NCBI RefSeq assembly: GCF_006864135.1
Contig: NZ_SADV01000003.1
Location: forward strand, 1-64,000
Source of the DNA: Lysinibacillus sphaericus
GTDB taxonomy: Bacteria; Bacillota; Bacilli; Bacillales_A; Planococcaceae
Direction of reading: 5' to 3'
Length of the DNA: 64,000 bases
The position numbers and the translations under genes were made by a program. A model generated the notes under the pieces. That model ran no database searches. It had not been told where the DNA came from and saw only the letters and a list, made by a program, of their open reading frames with translations. Shown one piece after another: positions 1-7,949 of this stretch. Within the stretch, counting starts at the first letter, position 1. Each line of letters opens with the position of its first letter.

Positions 1-687
1 TACCCTACATCTGAATTAGTACTAGACGCAGGTGTAGAAGAGATTGCACAATTTATTGATAAGCATTGTAAAGCACGTTCATTTAATTGGGCGCATGAAA
101 GAGCTGAAGTATTAATAGTAGCTGCAGAACGCAACCCATTTCAGTCAACGCTTTATCAAAGCCTTCTCGTCAGTCTGAATATGTATATTGATTTACTTCA
201 AGCTTACCGCCAACAACTTTCTACGTTAGAGCGTGAGATTGATCAATTGGCGGCACAACTCGAAGAATATGAATTAATCCAATCACTTCCCGGTGTAGGT
301 GAAAAAATCGCGGCCACGATACTTTCAGAAATTGGGGAAATTGAGCGGTTTAATCATCCAAAAAAGTTAGTAGCCTTTGCTGGACTAGATCCCAGTGTGT
401 TTGAATCAGGTAGCTTTAAAGGCACGAAAAATCACATTACCAAACGCGGCTCAGCTAGGCTTCGCCATATGCTTTATACAGCCGTTCGCTGTTCCATTCG
501 AGATAGCCGTAAAAAGAAAACAACAGATGAAACTATTGCCCGAAACAAACGATTACGAGCCTTCTACGATTTAAAACGTGAGGAAGGAAAGCCGTATAAA
601 GTAGCCATTATTGCTTGTGCTAATAAGCTTTTACACTGGATTTATGCGATTTTAAAAACGAAAGCACCATTCCAAGAAACTATTTAA
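1..687 (+). CDS. IS110-family transposase (recombinase), 5' partial
   Basis: The frame is open from the first base of the window, so the N-terminal DEDD RuvC-like part lies outside; about 228 residues are visible. The C-terminal Transposase_20 half is clear: a helix-hairpin-helix-like stretch IQSLPGVGEKIAATILSEIG, then FAGLDPSVFESGSFKG and ITKRGSARLRHMLY. The serine in the SGSFKG segment is where the family's catalytic serine is expected. IS110 enzymes are DEDD/serine recombinases that move circular intermediates, guided in studied members by an element-encoded bridge RNA. About 155 nt of non-coding DNA follow before the next gene and could contain the element end. The part seen has no stop or frameshift. 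Confidence 0.93.
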   Translation, partial: YPTSELVLDAGVEEIAQFIDKHCKARSFNWAHERAEVLIVAAERNPFQSTLYQSLLVSLNMYIDLLQAYRQQLSTLEREIDQLAAQLEEYELIQSLPGVGEKIAATILSEIGEIERFNHPKKLVAFAGLDPSVFESGSFKGTKNHITKRGSARLRHMLYTAVRCSIRDSRKKKTTDETIARNKRLRAFYDLKREEGKPYKVAIIACANKLLHWIYAILKTKAPFQETI

Positions 688-712
688 TAACAGCATTTTC
701 AAATAAAACAAA

Positions 713-748
713 AACCTTCCACACTGAATGAGGAGGGTTATTTGTCTT
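713..748 (+). terminator. Hairpin after the IS110 transposase
   Basis: Arms AACCTTCC (713-720) and GGAGGGTT (732-739) pair with one G-U; an imperfect T-rich stretch follows. It may be a weak terminator or part of the IS non-coding end. Confidence 0.4.
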
Positions 749-842
749 GCGCATTTTTAGTATAACATGAAGTGTTTTTTGATTATCAATGTTTTTCTTG
801 ACATTCTATTAGCTGGTTTAGTTTAAGTGCATTTAATCACAA

Positions 843-1694
843 TTACAAATAAACAATACACCCTTTTTCCTCCAATTCACTTATCCACTTTGGTATGTTT
901 AATTGGTGGTTCCATCTAAGATCAAGACGCTCTAACCCCTCAATTTCCAGCAATGATTTTGGTAAGTCCGTTAGAAGATTACTTCTTAGATCAATTTCTA
1001 ATAAATTCTTCAATTGTCCAATCTCTTCAGGCAATGTGGTTAATTGATTATGTCTCAAATTTAATCTTCTCAACCTTAAACATTTATGTAGCGATTGAGG
1101 AATATCTTTTAATTGATTGTCTTCCATATCTAAAATACGTAATAATGACAATTCCCCTAAATTTACTGGAAGAGTTGTGATTTGATTATTTTTTAAATGC
1201 AATTCCTTCAAGTTACTTAATCCACTAATACTGTACGGCAACTCTTTTAATTGATTATTCATTACACGGAGTTCTATAATATTGGTCAAATGTCCAAGTT
1301 CTTCAGGTAATTTTATTAATTGATTATCACTTAGATTTAAATATTTCACTTTGACCAGCTTAGAGATTTCAGGTGGAATGGATTGTAATTTATTATTATG
1401 AAGATATAAATAATCCTCCATATTATTAAGGGAGCCAATTTCAGGAGGAAGAACATCAATTTCATTATGCCCTGCATCCAGCATTCTAAGTTCTGTTAAA
1501 TTCTCTATCTCAGCAGGCATTTTACTAATCTTATTAACTGATATATTCAAAACTTTTAATCTGTTCATTTTATAAATTTCTGAAGGAATCGTTGTTAACT
1601 TATTATCAAAAAGGTTTAAATTTGTTATTTCTTTTATGGGTACATCTAAATTAGGTAAAGAGTCTAATTTCATATGGGGAAAGTTTAGTTTCAT
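843..1694 (-). CDS. Leucine-rich repeat protein
   Basis: 283 residues made almost wholly of tandem leucine-rich repeats of about 23 residues with the pattern LxxLPxxIxxLxNLxxLxLxxNxL, around ten repeats in all. No signal peptide, membrane segment or C-terminal enzyme domain is visible, so it is probably a cytoplasmic binding protein. I chose the start at 1694 (MKLNFPHMKL) because AAAGGAGG lies 7 nt upstream; an upstream in-frame ATG adds 14 residues but has no ribosome site and would place the Shine-Dalgarno sequence inside the gene. It lies between the IS110 end and the first palindromic repeat at 1764. The ligand is unknown. Confidence 0.85.
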   Translation of the reverse strand: MKLNFPHMKLDSLPNLDVPIKEITNLNLFDNKLTTIPSEIYKMNRLKVLNISVNKISKMPAEIENLTELRMLDAGHNEIDVLPPEIGSLNNMEDYLYLHNNKLQSIPPEISKLVKVKYLNLSDNQLIKLPEELGHLTNIIELRVMNNQLKELPYSISGLSNLKELHLKNNQITTLPVNLGELSLLRILDMEDNQLKDIPQSLHKCLRLRRLNLRHNQLTTLPEEIGQLKNLLEIDLRSNLLTDLPKSLLEIEGLERLDLRWNHQLNIPKWISELEEKGCIVYL

Positions 1695-1763
1695 TTGTCT
1701 GCCTCCTTTTAAAAATACAATCTTAACATAATTCAATGGTCTTTATACAATTTTTATATCTTT

Positions 1764-1798
1764 GCTAAACTAACCTGCCCCTTTAGTTGAAGAAGAAC
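1764..1798 (+). repeat. Cassette-type palindromic repeat, copy 1
   Basis: Arms AACTAA (1768-1773) and TTAGTT (1783-1788) around CCTGCCCCT. First of a family of same-orientation intergenic repeats reaching to about 8930. It lies 70 nt upstream of the LRR gene start. Confidence 0.75.
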
Positions 1799-1948
1799 CT
1801 TTTCTTCTATTGCACATTTTTTCGGAATACATCTCAAATTCCTAACAGTTCGTATTAACAATAAGAAAATAAAAAGTTCAAGATCGAAACTTAACGACAT
1901 TATTGTACGTATATTATAAATAGTCTGAAATCAAAAAGGAGCCTAGCT

Positions 1949-2245
1949 ATGAAACATTTATCAATTTATGTTTTTATCTTTAACTTACTTTTTTATGGAC
2001 TAACCATTTTTAATATTGATCTTGTTCCAGGTATAGTATGGCGAAGCGTATTAATTACAGGACCTATAATAGGGGTTATCTTAGCTTTGTTGTATTCTAA
2101 AGGAAAATTGAAAGTAATGGGATTATCTGGGAATTTATTCATTTTTGTCATTGCCATACTTTTGCCGTATATTGTTACAACATTTATTTGGAACCGATAT
2201 AGCAAGTGCACTACTGCAGAGCCAATATCTAAGAGATGTGCTTAG
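1949..2245 (+). CDS. Small hydrophobic membrane protein
   Basis: 98 residues with three likely membrane segments (about residues 5-24, 30-47 and 59-78). Start ATG is preceded by AAGGAG at a good distance. I do not recognise the family. The last ten or so codons form the left arm of a strong terminator-like hairpin, so the natural C-terminus may have been altered or the gene ends inside its own terminator. It is the only gene on the plus strand in the early part of the repeat array and is bracketed by repeats at 1764 and 2579. Confidence 0.55.
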   Translation: MKHLSIYVFIFNLLFYGLTIFNIDLVPGIVWRSVLITGPIIGVILALLYSKGKLKVMGLSGNLFIFVIAILLPYIVTTFIWNRYSKCTTAEPISKRCA

Positions 2246-2254
2246 ATATTGGCT
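2220..2254 (+). terminator. Perfect hairpin overlapping the 3' end of the membrane protein gene
   Basis: Arms AGCCAATATCTAAG (2220-2233) and CTTAGATATTGGCT (2241-2254) match over 14 bp with a 7-nt loop. The stop codon of the gene at 1949 lies in the right arm. The T-tract after it is weak. The 320 nt that follow, up to the next repeat, show nothing else. Confidence 0.6.
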
Positions 2255-2578
2255 CATTTAATCTGAAATTCATTAATTATTCTGCTAAGTTTTTTGTTAT
2301 CTGTGTTGCGCCGTATGTTCTAATTGTCTATTATCCTTCAATTTCAATTTTCTCTAATTCCAAATGTTGAACAGTTTTATTCTATTCGTCATACTTATAG
2401 CTGCATTTATACATATACAAATACTGCTTTTTTTATGAAATCGAAGTAATTCTCTAGATAGAAATTGACTTATCACTTAGATTGTATTGCATCTTTGTCT
2501 GTAGCTAAATAATCACTATTTCGGATTCTTCAATTTTTCACTAATGCGACATAAAAACAATGGAATTTATCAAATTTC

Positions 2579-2611
2579 TTATTGAACTAAACTGCACCGT
2601 TAGTTCAATAA
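2579..2611 (+). repeat. Cassette-type palindromic repeat, copy 2 (best palindrome)
   Basis: Perfect 12-bp arms TTATTGAACTAA (2579-2590) and TTAGTTCAATAA (2600-2611) with a 9-nt centre ACTGCACCG. It ends 8 nt from the stop codon of the minus-strand gene at 2620. Confidence 0.85.
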
Positions 2612-2619
2612 CGGCTGTG

Positions 2620-3276
2620 CTACATCTCCCACTTGATTCCAAGTTCTGCAAATGATATTCTGCTTTCGTTAAGACCTTCCTCATCGTCTGATTGAATCAT
2701 TTTTATTTCACTATCCATCAATATAATTTCACCAGAAGGGTTACTTATTTTTCTCTCAAAGATGGAGTAAAGCAAATTTATTTGAGAATCGGACATATCG
2801 TAGTATTCTTTCCATTCATTTATTGCTGTTTCAATATCTTTAGTTTGACTTTCGATAAGAAAACCTCCGTTTTCAATAAAGTCCTCAAAACTATCGTTTG
2901 AATATGTCCCAACATCGCCTTCCCAAAAGGCAGTAGTAATGACTGGGACTGTATCTCCATCAATTTCATCTAACAAATATTGAAGGGTTTCGTTAACAGC
3001 TAACTGATTTACTTCCTTGGGAGCACCGTTAAAATAATCCAAAGCATCTATATACTCTCGTTCACTAAATTCGTTTCGGAAGGCACCTACAACGTAGTTG
3101 GGATTGAAGGTTATTGTCCCACGAGCACCTGAACTATCCTGAACGTTGTAATTAATGTCATCCCAGGAATGTTCATTTGACAATTCGGGATAGTGAGCGA
3201 CCATAATAGCGTGAGCCATTGAAGCCAAAATGCATCCTCCCCAAAGGTGTTCTCTTTGCCAATTTAGCTTTTTCAT
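2620..3276 (-). CDS. Unknown protein, about 218 aa
   Basis: Soluble acidic protein without signal peptide or membrane segment; I do not recognise a domain. Start at 3276 (MKKLNWQREHLW) is chosen because AAGGGA precedes it, whereas the in-frame ATG six codons upstream has no ribosome site. The C-terminal part is rich in D and E (IQSDDEEGLNES). It is bracketed by the repeats at 2579 and 3343, so it looks like a single-gene cassette. Its function cannot be inferred from sequence alone. Confidence 0.7.
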   Translation of the reverse strand: MKKLNWQREHLWGGCILASMAHAIMVAHYPELSNEHSWDDINYNVQDSSGARGTITFNPNYVVGAFRNEFSEREYIDALDYFNGAPKEVNQLAVNETLQYLLDEIDGDTVPVITTAFWEGDVGTYSNDSFEDFIENGGFLIESQTKDIETAINEWKEYYDMSDSQINLLYSIFERKISNPSGEIILMDSEIKMIQSDDEEGLNESRISFAELGIKWEM

Positions 3277-3342
3277 AAATTTAATTCCCTTCATTTAACT
3301 TTCGAATTTATCATTATTAATTCGACGACGATTTCCAATTAC

Positions 3343-3418
3343 TTCTTCAACTAACCGCCCCGTTAGTACAATAAGAAAAAAGAACTGTCTAAAACAGCTC
3401 AATGTTCACCCGTTAGCC
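3343..3418 (+). repeat. Cassette-type repeat, copy 3, with a second half-copy
   Basis: Arms AACTAAC (3349-3355) and GTTAGTA (3362-3368), followed by CAATAAG and, 40 nt on, a second CACCCGTTAGCC (3407-3418). Between them lies a small hairpin, CTGT and ACAG. The compound layout matches copies at 4756 and 26207. Confidence 0.7.
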
Positions 3419-3505
3419 ATCCATGAAGCGCGAAAATAATCTCTTCACCACAGAAAATGAAAGATGTTTAAGTTCTTTCATGGGAGTTGAACAAGAAAAG
3501 TGAAG

Positions 3506-3540
3506 CTTATTCAACTAAAGCCCCTGTAATTGAAGAATAG
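3506..3540 (+). repeat. Cassette-type repeat, diverged copy
   Basis: CTTATTCAACTAAAGCCCCT followed by GTAATTGAAGAATAG. The left arm keeps the consensus; the right arm TTAGTTGAA has become TAATTGAAG. Confidence 0.6.
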
Positions 3541-3633
3541 GAACGATTAAAGAATGCAAGTTTAAAGCGTCTAATATACAGGTTTTTATTCAGTAGCGGA
3601 ATGGGTACGTTATTTATTTTAAGAAAATTTTCT

Positions 3634-4582
3634 TTACTGAGAATACAATTTCGAAAAAAATAATTGGAACTCCCGAATACTATTTTTTATACTAGCTCTA
3701 GAATAAAAGTGATAAATATAGTTATCTTTCTCCCAATGTACCATCCAGCTTTTATATTTGGTATTTTGTCGACACAAAATAATTTCATTAACTGGGATGT
3801 ATAAAATCGATCCACTTACTTTTTTGATATTCCAACTCTGCCTAGTTCCAATTTTATGACCTGTAAACTGAGGAAGCGAATCTGATAATTCTCTAGGGGC
3901 AATCCATAGCCAAAATCCGTTTGTAAAGTCTTCTTGAGAACGATATAAAAAATGATACTCTGAACCAGATTCATATTCTTTATAACCTATTGAGTCTTTT
4001 AGGAGTCTTAATTCCTAGGCTTTCTTCAATTCGTATTTTCTTGTTAGCCTCGTACCAAGCTACACGAGAAACTTCGTCATCGGTATCCCATTTGGATTTG
4101 TTATAACGAGCGGTGTAACTACAGGTAGTAAAAGACTGTTCACCTATTATGCGAATTGAATCGTTATCAACTGCTTTTAAACTTTCTAATACCATTAAAA
4201 TTTCTTTTTCATCAAAAGTCCCCTCTATTACAGAGAGTTCAATATTAGTGAACCATCTACAAAAACAAGCCGCTTGATTACCTTTGTAATCGATACCAAT
4301 AAAACCGACTACACCTTCTATTTCAAAAGACTTCCCTTGATGTATTAAATTCGTATCTGCTGTAATTACAGGTATCGCCCAATCATAAAAAAATTGTTTA
4401 ATGCGAAGGGCTTTTCCTTTACTATGTATTTCAAAACGAATTGAAGAACGTTGCTTATTTGTTTCTTTTTTTAACGTAATATTTTTAAGGATATATGATT
4501 CAGGTAATGAAGGCATTAATATTACAAAATTCGTATATTTTTGAGCTACTTTTATTTCATCAATTAAAAGTTCGTTAATCAC
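3634..4582 (-). pseudogene. Unknown protein gene broken by a frameshift near 3990
   Basis: The first frame (4582 to 3980) gives 200 residues starting MINELLIDEIKVAQ, with a spaced AGGGGGG-type site before the ATG. It stops at 3980, but the frame shifted by one nucleotide stays open from there to a stop at 3634 and adds about 115 residues with protein-like composition (for example YESGSEYHFLYRSQ and NGFWLWIAPRELSD). That second frame has no start codon or ribosome site of its own and its upstream stop lies only a few codons before the junction. I infer one original protein of roughly 315 residues split by an indel in the CTCCTAAAAGACTC region. Two overlapping genes or a sequencing error are alternatives. 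The family is unknown. Confidence 0.6.
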
Positions 4583-4755
4583 TTAAATCCCCCCTCATCC
4601 AATTTTCACATAAAGAAAACACATAATAAATCATTCATAAGTCCAATATTGACAGTGCCATCCCACTTAACTTCCCAGAATGGTCGTTTTGTAACATTGA
4701 ATAAAATGATATTATTCCACAATCTGGCCCGATTATTGAACACGAGTTAAACAAC

Positions 4756-4836
4756 ACTCTTAAACTAACCTGCACTGTTAGTATAAAAAAGAGCTGCGAT
4801 CTTCAAGTAAAGCAGCACCCAGTTAGTTTATTAAGA
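4756..4836 (+). repeat. Cassette-type repeat, compound copy 4
   Basis: Arms AACTAAC (4763-4769) and GTTAGTA (4777-4783), then GAGCTGCGATCTTCAAGTAA, AGCAGCACCC and a second GTTAGTTTATTAAG. The middle module ATCTTCAAGTAAAGCA recurs in the copy at 7902. The rest of 4583-5019 holds nothing else I recognise. Confidence 0.7.
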
Positions 4837-5019
4837 AAAGCAAATCTAGTAAAGAATAGTACATACTTATGATACGGTTCACCTTAATGTAGTTAGTTTC
4901 CATTTTCTATATATATTCCTTACCAGCGATTCATCGCTATTTTCACCCAGACAAAGTATAATAAAAGAAGTGGAAGAAGAATTCATTTTTCCTCTAGTCA
5001 AAAAAAGAGGTGCAATTAC

Positions 5020-5448
5020 TTGAAACAGTTTGAAACAGCATTACCTGAGCAGTATGAAACATTAAAAAAACAGGCCAATTATACGTCTAGCTGGCGAGAG
5101 CGTTTACACGCAGTCGAAATGTTATCGGCTTATCAACATGACAAAATCATAGATTTATTAAAAAATCGTATGCAGCATGATACTGTCAACAAGGTGCAAT
5201 TAGCAGCCTATGAAGCACTCGTGGCGTTTGGTGAGGACGTAGAGAAGCCATCACCTGCACGTTTTGATATTATCAAAGGCACAGACAAAATTTTCCTGCG
5301 GGTGAAAAAGAGCTTGCCGAAGGACCATACAGTGGCAGACTTTGCGGATAAACTAAAACGTATGCGTTTAGATGTCTTTGATGCGTATGAAGGCGACAAA
5401 GGTGTACAATTTATGAACTGGTTAGAGGAACGTTGGGCAAAACTATAA
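5020..5448 (+). CDS. HEAT-repeat protein
   Basis: 142 residues. Start codon is TTG at 5020, with AGAGGTG 8 nt before it. Residues about 20-75 form paired helices of the HEAT type (WRERLHAVEMLSAYQHDKII, then VQLAAYEALVAFGED). The C-terminal half (DIIKGTDKIFLRVKKSLPKD) looks like a small separate domain. Similar short HEAT proteins occur in Bacillales as scaffold-like cytoplasmic proteins; no partner is visible here. It ends with its own terminator and lies between repeats at 4756 and 5608. Confidence 0.75.
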   Translation: MKQFETALPEQYETLKKQANYTSSWRERLHAVEMLSAYQHDKIIDLLKNRMQHDTVNKVQLAAYEALVAFGEDVEKPSPARFDIIKGTDKIFLRVKKSLPKDHTVADFADKLKRMRLDVFDAYEGDKGVQFMNWLEERWAKL

Positions 5449-5475
5449 TCAGTAGTTTTGCGATTTATGAAGGAA

Positions 5476-5512
5476 AGTCATTCTCTCCGCTTGTGGAGGG
5501 AATGGCTTTTTC
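5476..5512 (+). terminator. Terminator of the HEAT protein gene
   Basis: Stem AGTCATTCTCTCC and GGAGGGAATGGCT, loop GCTTGT, then a T run. It begins 28 nt after the stop codon. Confidence 0.8.
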
Positions 5513-5607
5513 TTATCTTACGCTGTGGATCATCGAAACTAATATTAAATTGTATTACTTCTTTTCTTTGTTCATCTATCTTTATTGTTTAATGATAAAA
5601 CAAACAC

Positions 5608-5643
5608 CTTAATTAAATTAACCTGCTCCGTTAGCATAATAAG
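5608..5643 (+). repeat. Cassette-type repeat, copy 5
   Basis: CTTAATTAAATTAACCTGCT followed by CCGTTAGCATAATAAG. Left arm partly decayed, right half and centre intact. It lies 50 nt past the stop of the minus-strand lipoprotein gene. Confidence 0.65.
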
Positions 5644-5693
5644 TTCAACAAAAAGGGTTAAAATTCTAAGACCGACGCCTTCGAAAGATTAAT

Positions 5694-6137
5694 CTACTTC
5701 AATTTTTCAATTGATGTTAGGGATATTTTTTCTGTTAATCCCAAATTATCTGTTTCAGCTTCTAACTTTTTTTCATCAAATGGACCAAAAACTTGATGAT
5801 TATTTACATCAATAATCCAATATGAAATTTCTTTATTAGAAAGCTTTTCAGGTGGCTTTTCATAACCGTTTTCATCAACCACTAATACTATTTGTTTAGT
5901 AACTATATAATCTTTGTTCCACCAAACATCTGTCACTTTAGCTGGAACATACAAATAATTTACAATTGTTTCATCATCAGATTGTACAGGCTTATCACCA
6001 TAGATTGCGATCTGGTGAGCTGATAGTCGGTCAATTCGATATCCATTTTCTAAATCGATTGTATAATCAGCCATCCCAGCACAGCCAGTTAAAAATAAAC
6101 ATAGCAATATTAGCATTACTTTTTTTATCAGAATCAC
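5694..6137 (-). CDS. Small lipoprotein, DUF3997-like
   Basis: About 147 residues with a lipoprotein signal: KK, a hydrophobic run VMLILLCLFLTG and the lipobox LTGC, so the mature protein is lipid-anchored on the outer membrane face. The mature part (YTIDLENGYRIDRLSAHQIA) recalls the DUF3997 family of Bacillales lipoproteins; that is remembered, not searched. The start is uncertain: GTG at 6137 lies too close to the GAGAGGGG ribosome site, a CTG at 6131 has ideal spacing, and the ATG at 6116 would remove the lysines of the signal. It is bracketed by repeats at 5608 and 6203. Confidence 0.75.
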   Translation of the reverse strand: MILIKKVMLILLCLFLTGCAGMADYTIDLENGYRIDRLSAHQIAIYGDKPVQSDDETIVNYLYVPAKVTDVWWNKDYIVTKQIVLVVDENGYEKPPEKLSNKEISYWIIDVNNHQVFGPFDEKKLEAETDNLGLTEKISLTSIEKLK

Positions 6138-6202
6138 ACCCCTCTCAAATATGTAACGACATATTAGACAATGGGTTTCTTTTCCACCTCTAACTATACT
6201 CC

Positions 6203-6237
6203 TTATTCAACTAAACTGCCCCGTTAGTTGAGAAGCA
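6203..6237 (+). repeat. Cassette-type palindromic repeat, copy 6
   Basis: TTATTCAACTAAACTGCCCC then GTTAGTTGAGAAG; arms CAACTAA (6208-6214) and TTAGTTG (6224-6230). It lies 66 nt upstream of the lipoprotein start. Confidence 0.8.
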
Positions 6238-6243
6238 ATAATA

Positions 6244-6340
6244 TTTTAGAAAAGGGGCTGTCCAAAAATAGAATTTTTAAGCAAAAATGAATAAACAGCG
6301 AAAGGCAAAAACGTTGATTTTACAGCGTTTCTGCCTTTTC
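6244..6340 (+). mobile_element. Possible IS end remnant with hairpin
   Basis: GGGGCTGTCCAAAAA at 6254-6268 looks like the terminal sequence of several Firmicute IS elements. A strong hairpin follows (AAAGGCAAAAACG at 6301-6313 against CGTTTCTGCCTTT, one mismatch). No transposase coding is present, so only a fragment could remain. The identification rests on resemblance only. Confidence 0.3.
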
Positions 6341-6394
6341 CATTTCATATGATTTTAGTCAAAAAGCGACTTATGAGACTGCACTATCTCTAAA

Positions 6395-6955
6395 TTAATA
6401 TGTCCGTACCATTGGTGGTGTATAATTTGCAATATATTGTTCGATTTCGATGAATGAGTTGGAAAACTTCATTGCTTTTTTATCTGCTTCAGTTAAAAAA
6501 CCGTTTGTTACCATATCATCATAAAAATCTTTTAATTTATCATAGTAGCCACCTACATTGAATAAAATACATGGATTTTGGTGTTGTCCAATTCTTGCCC
6601 ATGAAATTACCTCGGAGATTTCTTCTAGAGTTCCAGGTCCCCCAGGTAGTGCAATATAGCAGTTCCCTAATTCAATCATCTTATTTTTACGTTCAGACAT
6701 GGAATGAACAACTTCTAAACGAGTTAAATTAGGATGACTTAGCTCTCGGTCCATTAAAAATGTTGGAATAATGCCGATTACTTTACCGTTATGTAATAAA
6801 ACTTCATCTGCAATCACACCCATTAGACCTGCTTTTCCTCCGCCATATACTAGAGTATGACCATTTTCGGCAATCCATTTTCCAAGTGATCTAGCTGCCT
6901 CTTCGTATAAATCCTTGTTACCTAGACTTGCACCACAATAAACTGAAATATTCAA
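6395..6955 (-). CDS. LOG family (TIGR00730) phosphoribohydrolase-like protein, copy A
   Basis: 186 residues with the full lysine-decarboxylase-like/LOG fold signature: SVYCGASLGN at the N-terminus, LVYGGGKAGLMG, and the catalytic PGGPGTLEE with the upstream R of MSERKNKM. LOG enzymes split N6-modified or plain adenosine monophosphate into base and ribose 5-phosphate; the old label lysine decarboxylase is incorrect. The start has GAGGAGG about 12 nt upstream. It follows the second LOG gene (7057-7626) by 101 nt with no terminator between, so the two are probably one transcript under the riboswitch at 7.7 kb. The copies differ clearly in sequence, so this is an old duplication or two separate acquisitions. 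Confidence 0.88.
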   Translation of the reverse strand: MNISVYCGASLGNKDLYEEAARSLGKWIAENGHTLVYGGGKAGLMGVIADEVLLHNGKVIGIIPTFLMDRELSHPNLTRLEVVHSMSERKNKMIELGNCYIALPGGPGTLEEISEVISWARIGQHQNPCILFNVGGYYDKLKDFYDDMVTNGFLTEADKKAMKFSNSFIEIEQYIANYTPPMVRTY

Positions 6956-7056
6956 ATTTCATTCCTCCTCTATGTTATTATTATAGAAGTATAAAGAGTG
7001 ATTTTCATTAAAGAAGGCTAAATAAAAATAAGATAACCCTATTTATAATTGGCTTA

Positions 7057-7626
7057 TTACCATTTCACCTGATAAGAGTACTTATAAGCGTCCATTTTTT
7101 CTAACAGCTTCTTTGGGTCGGTATCTACAATTATCAAATCCCTGTATGTTTCTTTCATAAACCCTTCTTGAATTGTATGATCTATCATAGACAATAGCGG
7201 ATCATAAAATCCATGAACATTTAATAATCCGCATGGTTTTTGATGATAACTTAGTTGTGCCCAAGTAAAAACTTCAAACCACTCTTCTAAAGTTCCTGCA
7301 CCTCCAGGAAGAGCAATGAAACCATCCGATAGAGATGCCATTTTTGCTTTTCTTTCGTGCATAGTAGCTACGACATGTAGTTCTGTAAGTCCTTCGTGTG
7401 CAATTTCAATATCTTTTAATTTTTGAGGAATAACTCCTATTACATCCCCTCCATTTTCCAAAGTTGAATTAGCTATAGCCCCCATACAACCTACTTGAGC
7501 GCCTCCGTAAATTAATGTTCTGTCTTGTGAAGCTAAATCTCTTCCCAGTTCTTTAGCTGCTTCTAAATAAAAGGCATTTTTCCCCTCACTTGAACCACAA
7601 AATACGGTTATATTTTTTATTTTCAT
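7057..7626 (-). CDS. LOG family (TIGR00730) phosphoribohydrolase-like protein, copy B
   Basis: 189 residues: ITVFCGSSEG, LIYGGAQVGCMG, MHERKAKM and the PGGAGTLEE catalytic loop, all as expected for the LOG family; length is typical. It is the first gene downstream of an adenine-type riboswitch with its terminator at 7673-7781, so its transcription is likely raised when adenine is abundant. Since LOG enzymes act on adenosine-monophosphate-type nucleotides and release an adenine base, the control by adenine is biochemically sensible, though the true substrate here is inferred. The ATG is preceded by GGGGGT. Confidence 0.88.
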   Translation of the reverse strand: MKIKNITVFCGSSEGKNAFYLEAAKELGRDLASQDRTLIYGGAQVGCMGAIANSTLENGGDVIGVIPQKLKDIEIAHEGLTELHVVATMHERKAKMASLSDGFIALPGGAGTLEEWFEVFTWAQLSYHQKPCGLLNVHGFYDPLLSMIDHTIQEGFMKETYRDLIIVDTDPKKLLEKMDAYKYSYQVKW

Positions 7627-7672
7627 TATTGGACCCCCTGTCTCGATTTCAATTTTAAATTAAATACAGAAA

Positions 7673-7781
7673 TAAAAAATTCCTGATTACGAAGGAGTAC
7701 AAGATTTGTACTTTCTTCGTAATCAGGAATTACGGTTCCTGGTAGAAACCTCCAAACCATATCATTGGAGTTATACGAAAC
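7673..7781 (-). ncRNA. Adenine-type purine riboswitch with terminator (ON switch)
   Basis: Read on the minus strand the aptamer (7781-7715) has P1 TTTCGTA/TACGAAG, the J1/2 core TATAA, P2 CTCCAA/TTTGGAG with the loop ATGATATGG, GTTTCTACC, and P3 CCAGGAACCGTAATTCCTG. The nucleotide after P3 that sets specificity is in GATTACG: a U at the position equivalent to 74, as in adenine-sensing pbuE/add aptamers (guanine sensors have C). The P3/P1 3' strand (7731-7715) is fully complementary over 17 nt to 7694-7678, forming a terminator followed by TTTTATT. Ligand binding should therefore prevent termination and turn on the LOG genes. Confidence 0.9.
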
Positions 7782-7808
7782 TTCATTAAATTCATAGTTG
7801 CTTTTTAA

Positions 7809-7838
7809 AACATAACAAAAAATAGTTTAAGTTGTCAA
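7809..7838 (-). promoter_or_regulatory. Probable sigma-A promoter of the riboswitch-LOG transcript
   Basis: On the minus strand TTGACA (7838-7833), an 18-nt spacer and TATGTT (7814-7809), about 30 nt upstream of the aptamer. Confidence 0.6.
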
Positions 7839-7901
7839 TATAGTGTCCAACACCGGAAAATCCTTTAATTATTGTAAAAGCATACTGCATATGCAACTCA
7901 A

Positions 7902-7934
7902 TGATCTTCAAGTAAAGCACCGTTAGTGCAATAA
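7902..7934 (+). repeat. Cassette-type repeat, variant copy 7
   Basis: GATCTTCAAGTAAAGCACCG followed by TTAGTGCAATAA. The right half fits the consensus; the left half is the ATCTTCAAGTAAAGCA module also seen at 4800-4815. It ends 16 nt before the stop codon of the phosphotransferase. Confidence 0.7.
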
Positions 7935-7949
7935 AAAAATTTTTTTGCC

